64,000 nucleotides of DNA, from NCBI GenBank assembly GCA_905221605.1, contig CAJNDS010001169.1, positions 620,001 through 684,000 of the forward strand, given 5' to 3'. Under the pieces are notes generated by a model. That model made no database searches and had not been told where the DNA came from. It was given only the letters and a program-made list of their open reading frames with translations. Made by a program: the position numbers and the translations under genes. Below are positions 61,871 to 64,000 of this stretch, in pieces. How positions within the stretch are numbered: the stretch's first letter is position 1; every line of letters begins with the position of its first letter. This DNA comes from Symbiodinium natans (lineage: Eukaryota; Sar; Dinophyceae; Suessiales; Symbiodiniaceae).

Positions 61871-62549
61871 TAATACTACTACTAATAATAATAATAATAA
61901 CACCACCACCACCACTACTACCACTACCACAACTACCACTACCACCATGACCATGACTACGACGATGTCGGCCTCTTAGGACTTAGACCTCAGGGTTGAT
62001 CTGAAGGGCTTACGGGAAGTTACGGACACAGGGCTTGTTCACCCGGGTTTGGCGTAAAAGGTGTTTGGGTTCCAGGGTCTTCTCGGAAGAACACCTCAAG
62101 GCCCAGGCCCAGGAGCTTGCGCTGTTCAGGATCCCTCTCGGTGCGATGTCACTGGAAACCCCGGGTGTTGCTAGGGTGTCTTCAAGTGTACTTGGGGGTG
62201 GGGAGTGGGAGTGGCAAGCGTTAGGGCCTTAGAGGTTGTGCTGGTGCTGCAACACTGCCAAAGTTTACTCGCAGATTCCGATACCCGATCGACCCTAAAC
62301 CCATGCTTCCCAGGCTGGCAAGGAAGGAGGCGGCCCATGCCGCGCAGGCTCAGAATCTCGTGTTCTTTACATCGCCCTGATCCCTAATCCCTATACCCTA
62401 TAAACCCTACACTTCATAAACTCCAAGAGGACAATGGGGGTATCAGCCGTGACCCCAAAACCGAATGTTGAACAGCCCTAGAAACTCGCGGTGGAGGTTG
62501 AGGCCGAGCTCATCTCCATGTCGCCAAAGAAAGAGCAGGCTCGACTCAA
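33049..62549 (+). CDS. Type II P-type cation-transporting ATPase, about 40 exons, 3' part broken by assembly gap
   Basis: An ion pump of the P-type superfamily, which forms an aspartyl-phosphate during transport and sits in a membrane with about ten helices. Domains in order: N-terminal actuator (NEL at 33571), M1 (37783), M2 (38521), actuator with ALSKM and the [14 protein letters not shown] region, ALTGEPE phosphatase loop, M3 (44642), M4 with AAIPEGIP (46186-46484), phosphorylation site [11 protein letters not shown] (46647), nucleotide-binding domain with GAPN (53286), [34 protein letters not shown], the DMVLTDDNF segment, M5 (58823 and 59242) and a last-helix segment (60556). Exon phases agree over most of the 3' half. 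The catalytic residues D of DKTGT and T/G/D of TGDGVNDAP are intact. M6-M9, which decide ion choice, are not found, so Ca2+ versus another cation cannot be settled. The start exon is also not found. Confidence 0.9.
33571..33653 (+). CDS. ATPase exon ([19 protein letters not shown])
   Basis: [20 protein letters not shown] then MQLL is the classic P-type 'YG.NEL......S.L.LF..QF' just before M1. It starts after GGCAG. No GT donor occurs for about 60 bases after it, so a GC donor near 33654 is likely. Confidence 0.82.
33708..33771. repeat. (TA)n microsatellite
   Basis: About 60 bases of alternating TA with a few C/G interruptions at the start of the longest ATPase intron. Confidence 0.95.
34514..34552. 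repeat. (GC)n alternating tract next to C/T-rich run
   Basis: Two CG/GC alternating blocks around a GG/CC break, preceded by a C-rich polypyrimidine stretch (34430-34513). Confidence 0.95.
34799..34830. repeat. 32-bp perfect palindrome
   Basis: GACCCCGAATGCCCTT is followed directly by its exact reverse complement, with no spacer. Confidence 0.95.
35740..35880. repeat. G-rich minisatellite (GGGGGTG type)
   Basis: Runs of GGGGGTGGGGGTTGGGGGTG, partly duplicated around 35790 and 35850, with strong strand asymmetry. The block could form G-quadruplexes. Confidence 0.9.
36043..36398. repeat. CCATGGG-rich segment, duplication copy A
   Basis: About 355 bases starting GGTGTGGCAGGGCCATGATG and ending AAAACTCAGCTATGGG, matched by copy B at 36738-37146. 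Confidence 0.85.
36738..37146. repeat. CCATGGG-rich segment, duplication copy B
   Basis: Same order of words as copy A, with about 50 extra bases in the middle (the TCGGGGGGGGGGCATGGCAT part). Together with 37310-37480 it belongs to one large GGCCATGGG repeat field. Confidence 0.85.
37783..37837 (+). CDS. ATPase exon, transmembrane helix M1
   Basis: [18 protein letters not shown] is a hydrophobic helix of the right length and position for M1. It follows GGGGCAG and ends at a GTGACC donor. A poly-C tract (37746-37767) is the polypyrimidine tract of its acceptor. Confidence 0.8.
38521..38591 (+). CDS. ATPase exon, transmembrane helix M2
   Basis: [20 protein letters not shown] then LCW: the M2 helix entering the cytosolic stalk. 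The donor is GTGTCT. Confidence 0.78.
38850..38878 (+). CDS. ATPase micro-exon with GA donor (EASANKLLE)
   Basis: Twenty-nine nucleotides, EASANKLLE. It bridges M2 and ALSKM: the P-type family has 'E..A..AL.AL' here. The following intron would start GATCTT and end GGCAG, leaving phase 0. Confidence 0.6.
39350..39399 (+). CDS. ATPase exon ([12 protein letters not shown])
   Basis: [13 protein letters not shown] is the conserved start of the actuator domain ('ALK.M..P.A.V.RDG'). The donor is probably GTTCAC. Confidence 0.75.
39990..40088 (+). CDS. ATPase actuator exon ([18 protein letters not shown])
   Basis: [20 protein letters not shown] then [13 protein letters not shown] is the signature 'L.PGD.V.L..GD.VPAD' of P-type pumps. 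The donor is GTATTT. Confidence 0.9.
40516..40553 (+). CDS. ATPase exon ([11 protein letters not shown])
   Basis: [12 protein letters not shown], followed in the next exon by GEPE, gives the 'L.V.E..LTGEP/S' dephosphorylation loop. GGC is present on both sides of the intron, so the exact splice point is ambiguous and no GT is available. Confidence 0.8.
41899..42004. repeat. 106-bp element with 11-bp perfect terminal inverted repeats
   Basis: Starts GGGGTTTACGA and ends TCGTAAACCCC. Inside, it has AGAGGGGTGCCTTATTGGGG and AAATTAGGGGTCCCTTATTT. MITE-like. Confidence 0.7.
42074..42152 (+). CDS. ATPase exon ([15 protein letters not shown])
   Basis: [20 protein letters not shown] then GKAPQD, where GEPE completes the LTGEP loop. 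It ends at a GTCCGG donor, phase 1, which fits the next exon (AVLLGQGRG). Confidence 0.85.
42483..42885. repeat. CTCCGTTACAG minisatellite with embedded (CTG)n
   Basis: About 25 diverged copies of an 11-12 base unit CTCCGTTACAG(C). In the middle (42757-42808) is a pure CTG run of about 16 units. The 129-codon frame over it is a repeat artefact. Confidence 0.9.
43529..43634 (+). CDS. ATPase exon ([18 protein letters not shown])
   Basis: [20 protein letters not shown] then [10 protein letters not shown] is the strongly conserved 'G.G.AVV.ATGM.TEIGKIA' segment. It begins after TTGCAG and ends at GTGTTC, with phases fitting both neighbours. Confidence 0.93.
44642..44735 (+). CDS. ATPase exon, transmembrane helix M3
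   Basis: [20 protein letters not shown] then [11 protein letters not shown]. 'L..LG..L......I...V' leads into M3, as in type II pumps. One base plus 31 codons, donor GTGTAG. Confidence 0.92.
45244..45310. repeat. TA / CA microsatellite
   Basis: A TATACA-type stretch followed by a run of CA. Confidence 0.9.
45529..45620. repeat. (CCCTACA/CCCTAAA)n array
   Basis: Three CCCTACA units, then about eight CCCTAAA, then degenerate variants. Confidence 0.92.
46186..46238 (+). CDS. ATPase exon, M4 first half, GC donor (AVAAIPE)
   Basis: [16 protein letters not shown]: the ion-binding M4 helix up to the PE of PEG. The intron starts with GC (46239) and ends CCTGAG, giving [10 protein letters not shown] exactly. 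CCTGAGG occurs at both ends of the intron. Confidence 0.9.
46290..46350. repeat. (TTTAGGG)n array inside a 173-bp ATPase intron
   Basis: About eight perfect heptamers occupy the middle of the short intron between the two M4 exons. Confidence 0.96.
46412..46484 (+). CDS. ATPase exon, M4 second half ([19 protein letters not shown])
   Basis: [20 protein letters not shown] then HVLV completes M4 and the stalk. The donor GTCACT leaves one base, which with the next exon gives [11 protein letters not shown]. Confidence 0.93.
46647..46736 (+). CDS. ATPase phosphorylation-site exon ([10 protein letters not shown])
   Basis: [20 protein letters not shown] then TLTEGHMTG. It contains the invariant DKTGT, whose Asp is phosphorylated in the catalytic cycle. 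It begins after CCCAG. The donor is GTTTGA. Confidence 0.96.
46979..47035 (+). CDS. ATPase exon after DKTGT ([11 protein letters not shown])
   Basis: [18 protein letters not shown], phase-compatible with the DKTGT exon. It starts the nucleotide-binding domain, which is variable in the family. Confidence 0.75.
47211..47372. repeat. (GAAGCCCCC)n minisatellite, 18 copies
   Basis: A nearly perfect 9-bp unit with one GAAGCCCCA variant. It reads as Glu-Ala-Pro repeats in one frame, but it lies in an intron between two recognised ATPase exons. Confidence 0.95.
47813..47871 (+). CDS. ATPase exon ([15 protein letters not shown])
   Basis: [16 protein letters not shown] matches 'Y.V.G.GYDP.G' of type II pumps. 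The donor is GTAAGG, the most canonical in the window. Confidence 0.85.
48551..48650. repeat. 100-bp hairpin element, family A copy
   Basis: TGGGATGTTCCCCCTTATAC at the left is complementary to GTATAAGGGGAAACATCCCC at the right. Inner arms pair as well, so almost the whole element folds into one hairpin. Confidence 0.75.
49017..49056 (+). CDS. ATPase exon ([10 protein letters not shown])
   Basis: [13 protein letters not shown] is the 'ALCN.A.L' block of type II pumps. The donor is GTGGGA. Confidence 0.82.
49261..49285 (+). CDS. ATPase micro-exon (VKDPDTGE)
   Basis: About 19-25 nucleotides after TTTCAG, reading VKDPDTG(E). The continuation in the next exon, EKWEPRG, matches the family 'G.W...G.PTE.A'. 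GT at 49280 would break the frame; a GA (49283) or GC (49286) donor keeps it. Confidence 0.65.
50056..50176. repeat. About 120-bp inverted-repeat element
   Basis: Left end AGGGTACTTCTAACTTATAA and right end GGGTTATTAAGTACCCT are imperfect complements, and internal TATCAGTGTAGTT and TATCAGTACAGTT words are repeated directly. Confidence 0.6.
50176..50240. repeat. (CCCTAAA)n array
   Basis: Nine copies directly upstream of the ATPase exon at 50258. Confidence 0.95.
50258..50316 (+). CDS. ATPase nucleotide-binding exon ([15 protein letters not shown])
   Basis: [20 protein letters not shown] equals the 'W...GDPTE.AL...A.K' motif that defines the N-domain of type II pumps. The second Thr/Glu is replaced as S-S-E. 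Confidence 0.88.
51166..51278. repeat. (CCCTAAA)n array
   Basis: About 15 copies, ending 5 bases before the acceptor of the exon at 51284. Confidence 0.96.
51284..51328 (+). CDS. ATPase exon ([14 protein letters not shown])
   Basis: [14 protein letters not shown] after GTCCAG. It precedes the [11 protein letters not shown] exon, as in the family. The donor GTGCCG gives phase 0. Confidence 0.72.
52048..52089 (+). CDS. ATPase exon with GC donor ([14 protein letters not shown])
   Basis: Fourteen codons, [14 protein letters not shown], joined by a GC-AG intron (52090-52521) to MMLTVS. The fusion 'EIPFSS.RK.M.TV' is a hallmark of type II pumps. Confidence 0.93.
52136..52180. repeat. (TTTAGGG)n array
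   Basis: Six perfect copies in the ATPase intron. Confidence 0.95.
52522..52597 (+). CDS. ATPase exon ([15 protein letters not shown])
   Basis: [20 protein letters not shown] then LPKG. It precedes GAPN in the next exon (KGAPN is the nucleotide-binding loop). The 3' limit is uncertain by a few bases. Confidence 0.85.
53286..53342 (+). CDS. ATPase exon (KGAPN loop, [14 protein letters not shown])
   Basis: [19 protein letters not shown] after GCGCAG: the conserved 'KGAPE.I...C' adenine-binding loop, with N instead of E. The donor is GTGGCG. Confidence 0.93.
54515..54559 (+). CDS. ATPase exon with GC donor ([12 protein letters not shown])
   Basis: [15 protein letters not shown]. The GC donor (54560) and CGCAG acceptor join it to [10 protein letters not shown], the conserved 'A..GLRVLA.A.R'. 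Confidence 0.85.
54706..54757 (+). CDS. ATPase exon ([12 protein letters not shown])
   Basis: [17 protein letters not shown] plus one base. GTGCCG donor; phase fits the next exon. Confidence 0.9.
54872..54942 (+). CDS. ATPase exon with GC donor ([18 protein letters not shown])
   Basis: [20 protein letters not shown] then LRQ, an acidic loop before the 'L..LG...I.DP.R' strand. A GC donor at 54943 leads in phase to NLRLVGLV. Confidence 0.85.
55261..55317 (+). CDS. ATPase exon ([16 protein letters not shown])
   Basis: [19 protein letters not shown], the family 'L.F.G...I.DP.R..V'. Acceptor TTGCAG, donor GTGCCC, phase 0 at both ends. Confidence 0.94.
56039..56074 (+). CDS. ATPase exon ([12 protein letters not shown])
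   Basis: Twelve codons, the helix leading to the TGD motif. GTTGCC donor, joined in phase to VMITGD. Confidence 0.92.
56287..56321 (+). CDS. ATPase exon ([10 protein letters not shown])
   Basis: [10 protein letters not shown] carries the invariant TGD. With the previous exon it reads GIRVMITGD, as in all type II pumps. The GTGCAG donor gives a short LG insertion before TAIAIAKN. Confidence 0.94.
56414..56578. repeat. (CCCTAAA)n array, about 23 units
   Basis: The longest perfect-to-near-perfect telomere-like run in the ATPase introns, with occasional CTCTAAA, CCTTAAA and CCCCAAAA units at its 3' side. Confidence 0.97.
56605..56690 (+). CDS. ATPase exon ([18 protein letters not shown])
   Basis: [20 protein letters not shown] then LHPPHSF. 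'TA.AIA...GI' follows TGD in the family. The first donor that keeps phase with the next exon is GTGGTG at 56691. Confidence 0.88.
57493..57544 (+). CDS. ATPase exon ([13 protein letters not shown])
   Basis: [17 protein letters not shown] corresponds to the 'V..G..L..L' segment between TGD and the 'VFAR..PE.K' strand. The donor is GTTTGT. Confidence 0.78.
57868..57906 (+). CDS. ATPase exon with GC donor ([13 protein letters not shown])
   Basis: [13 protein letters not shown] is the invariant 'VFAR..PE.K' block. Using GC at 57907 as donor gives KPEDKL|EIVKSIQ, identical in layout to the family. Confidence 0.95.
58150..58233 (+). CDS. ATPase hinge exon with GC donor ([11 protein letters not shown])
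   Basis: [20 protein letters not shown] then NDAPALNQ. It contains the invariant [11 protein letters not shown] with the Mg2+-coordinating Asp residues. The GC donor at 58234 joins in phase to ANIGVAMG. Confidence 0.97.
58431..58487 (+). CDS. ATPase exon with GA donor ([16 protein letters not shown])
   Basis: [19 protein letters not shown], where the family has 'A.IGIAMG..GT.VAK.AS'. The intron starts GAATCA (58488) and ends CCAAG, after which DMVL continues in phase. Confidence 0.95.
58662..58689 (+). CDS. ATPase micro-exon with GC donor (DMVLTDDNF)
   Basis: Twenty-eight nucleotides, DMVLTDDNF plus one base. The GC donor and CGAAG acceptor give [15 protein letters not shown], matching 'DMVL.DDNF..I..AV..GR'. 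Confidence 0.93.
58823..58881 (+). CDS. ATPase exon to start of M5 ([19 protein letters not shown])
   Basis: [19 protein letters not shown], the conserved 'GR.IY.NI.KF' that enters M5. The donor is GTGGCT; GTGGC also begins the next exon. Confidence 0.95.
59242..59289 (+). CDS. ATPase exon, transmembrane helix M5 ([12 protein letters not shown])
   Basis: [15 protein letters not shown] follows KF in phase and forms the lower M5. The motif has H and E in the membrane part. The next helices (M6-M9) are not found downstream before the gap. Confidence 0.9.
59290..59530. repeat. TTTAGGGG(G) array bordering the assembly gap
   Basis: Units of 8-10 bases (TTTTTAGGGG, TTTAGGGGG, TTTCGGGGG) of rising G content up to the gap. 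Confidence 0.95.
59531..59630. other. Assembly gap, 100 N
   Basis: Exactly 100 N between a G-rich array and a poly-C run (59631-59651). The fixed length suggests an unknown true size. Missing ATPase exons may be here. Confidence 0.99.
60375..60535. repeat. Degenerate CCCTAAA array with AACCGCAGGAAGCCAAACC words
   Basis: A higher-order pattern: the word GCAGGAAGC(C/G)AAACCCT appears three times (about 60369, 60417, 60461) among CCCTAAA units. Confidence 0.75.
60556..60615 (+). CDS. ATPase exon, late transmembrane helix ([18 protein letters not shown])
   Basis: [20 protein letters not shown]. The 'P.G.L..SEL.K' end is typical of the last helix (M10) of type II pumps. A GC donor (60615) or GT (60620) ends it. 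Confidence 0.78.
61324..61376 (+). CDS. Possible ATPase C-terminal tail exon
   Basis: After ACACAG one frame reads [17 protein letters not shown], a plausible cytosolic tail just after M10. A second frame ([19 protein letters not shown]) is also open and leads into a Thr/Asn repeat, so the assignment is uncertain. Confidence 0.42.
61441..61955. repeat. Trinucleotide field: CAG, AAC, CAT, (ACC/ACT/ACG)n
   Basis: About 500 bases of trinucleotide repeats in blocks: AGC/AAC, then about 140 ACT-type triplets with ACC, ACG and AGT sub-blocks. It keeps all frames open, so a 254-codon Thr-rich frame (61215-61979) results. I see no unique coding sequence that requires it to be translated. Confidence 0.9.
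62314..62359 (+). CDS. Possible exon, Ala/Gln-rich helix
   Basis: [15 protein letters not shown] between TCCCAG and a GTGTTC donor. It could belong to the ATPase tail or a following gene; a similar helix AQAQELALF is seen near 62100-62128. Confidence 0.35.
62482..62549 (+). CDS. Possible ATPase tail exon ([12 protein letters not shown])
   Basis: [20 protein letters not shown] then RLK between CCTAG and a GTCAGA donor: charged, helix-like, with no repeat words. Continuation of the ATPase is an inference from strand and position. Confidence 0.42.
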
Positions 62550-64000
62550 GTCAGAATTTTGGGTTTCGGGTTCAGGGTTTTGGAACTAGGGTTAGGGCTT
62601 CAAGTCTTCCTATGGAATTAAGCATTGAGGCCTGGCATTCAGGGTGGTTAGGATCCGACAAGACTTCGAAGGCTTCACATTGCGGGCAGGGTTTGGTGCT
62701 TGCAGCTCATGGTTTCAAGCTTAGGGTTCAGGGGCTCTCGTTGGAGAGCAACTGCCTCGCAGGTGGCCTTCTGTGGAAGAGCGCATCTTGCAAGTTTAGG
62801 TTTCGGATGTTTCCACGTTGCCTTGCAGAAAGCTTATGGTGACATGATGTAGGGGTTTCCGAAAATAATGGAACCCTAATATAGACCCGCAAATCGCAGG
62901 ATTCCCTTCTAACAAGGACCCCCAAGCGCTCAAGCCCCGTAAGCCTATCAATCCTACACCAGACTCCTGGAACCCCTACCCTGCCCCCACAAGACCCCCA
63001 AGCCGGGGTTCAAGGGTTTGGGGGTTTAAGGGGTGTTGGGCGGGTTTTGGGGGGGCTGGGGGGTCGAGGGCATAAGCAGTTGCCTAAACTTCCTAAACCC
63101 TAAACCCTTTACCCTCAACCCTAAACCCTAAACTCTAGAACCTCTCCTGGCAGTCGGGCGCCCCGCCGCAAGAGGCACGGCATTGGTGTTGGGGCTCCTT
63201 TCTGGGCCCTGTAGGGATTTGCGGGTTTAGGGTTTAGGGTTTAGGGTTTAGGGTTTAGGATTTAGGGTTTAGGGTTTAGAGTTTAGGGTTTAGGGTTTAG
63301 GGATGTTAGGGCGCAGCAGAGCTCTTGCCTTGAAGCCTTGTTCGGGTTTGGGGTTTCGGGCCCTAAGCCATACGCAGCCTCAAAGCCTACTTGAAGCTAA
63401 ACCTTTCGGCCCTTGAAGCCCTCATGTGCACCAACATTCACGGAAACCCATGGGGTCTTGTGGTGTGTTTACGGCTCAGGGTTGAGGGTTCAGGGTTACG
63501 GCGGCTAAGGTTTCAAGTTTCCCCTCTTTCCCCTGTGGTTCATGGTGTGTTCAGGTTTTTAGGGCCTCGGGTTCAGGGTGTGGGTTTAGGGTTTCCCTCG
63601 GGGGTTTTAGGGCTAATTAACGCTCGGGAGTGAACACGGAGCGCGGGCGCATAATAACCCCTGAGTCGCCAAGCAACCCTCAGCCCTGAACAAGCCTGAA
63701 CCCACCCTAGCTCAACCCTGGCCTTAGACCCCTCAAGTTGCCCCACGCGCCCTCTTGGGAGGCTGGTGCGGGTTCCGGCACCCAGATGCAGGGCTACAGA
63801 GGGCTGTTAAATTCAGGGTTGAGGGTTTTGGGGTCGTAGTCTTCAGGGCTTTGGAGTTTCAGGGTTGAGGGCTTGGGCTCGAGGACTCAATGTAGTTTAA
63901 GGTACTTAGGGCTGGGGTTTGGGGCTTTTGTATGGCTTGCAAGGGCTGTAGAATCTTCCAGGCTTCAGGGCGTCTAGAACTTCATGCGCTGGAGACACAG
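62550..64000. other. 3' flank, no recognised gene
   Basis: Telomere-like words in both orientations, with a TTTAGGG array at 63226-63303. No family motif found. Short coding-like pieces cannot be placed. Confidence 0.5.
63226..63303. repeat. (TTTAGGG)n array
   Basis: About 11 copies, some with TTTAGGA or TTTAGAG changes. Confidence 0.95.

Noticed and set aside
61427-61954. Poly-Val/Leu minus-strand frame of 175 codons
   Set aside because: Antisense of the ACT trinucleotide field, with no unique sequence.
1-64000. Dinoflagellate spliced-leader sequence
   Set aside because: I looked for the CCGTAGCCATTTTGGCTCAAG core and did not see a convincing copy.

Overview
This is an intron-dominated nuclear window from a microbial eukaryote, most likely a dinoflagellate or close alveolate relative. 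The evidence is: plant/alveolate-type telomeric heptamers (TTTAGGG/CCCTAAA) scattered through the whole window; three conserved eukaryotic genes, all on the + strand in head-to-tail order; very small exons (24-120 nt, with two larger ones) in introns of 0.1-4 kb; and repeated use of GC and GA 5' splice sites next to ordinary GT ones. There is no prokaryotic gene density, no operon, no tRNA or rRNA that I can see, and no CRISPR array. The organism call is an inference from these traits.

Gene 1 (about 0.9-12.8 kb) encodes an RCC1-repeat (beta-propeller) protein. Its exons at 4.77, 5.41, 6.08 and 6.26 kb splice in phase into a classical RCC1 blade; more blade fragments follow at 8.9, 10.0, 11.3 and 12.8 kb. 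Its true ends are not resolved. Gene 2 (about 19.2-31.0 kb) is COG5, a subunit of the conserved oligomeric Golgi tethering complex. About 16 exons follow the family order from the N-terminal helices to the C-terminal region, and one unusually large exon (27788-28585, 266 codons) carries the core. Gene 3 (about 33.0-60.6 kb, perhaps to 62.5 kb) is a type II P-type cation-transporting ATPase, in about 38 recognisable exons that include the M4 PEG motif, the DKTGT phosphorylation site, the KGAP region, the TGD motif and the TGDGVNDAP hinge. The part that should encode M6-M9 is missing and coincides with an assembly gap (100 N at 59531-59630).

Nearly everything else is intron or intergenic repeat. 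Telomere-like arrays occur in both orientations, with drifted variants (CCCGAAA, CCCTAAG, CCCCTAAA, CCCTACTAA, CCCCAAA, TTTAGGGGG). There are also microsatellites (TA, CTG, ACT, TTCATG), GC-rich minisatellites (a CCATGGG-rich 34-37.5 kb block inside one ATPase intron), and several short hairpin or terminal-inverted-repeat elements, one of which occurs at least three times (1.5, 21.8 and 48.6 kb). Most long predicted reading frames here are translations of repeats, not genes.

The three genes have unrelated jobs (chromatin/GTPase-type scaffold, Golgi tethering, cation pumping), so the order looks like the tandem one-direction arrangement of dinoflagellate chromosomes rather than a functional cluster. 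Exon limits were set by eye from protein-family conservation, reading phase and nearby splice sites. Where neighbouring exons join in phase the limits are probably exact; elsewhere they are good to about 10-20 nt.
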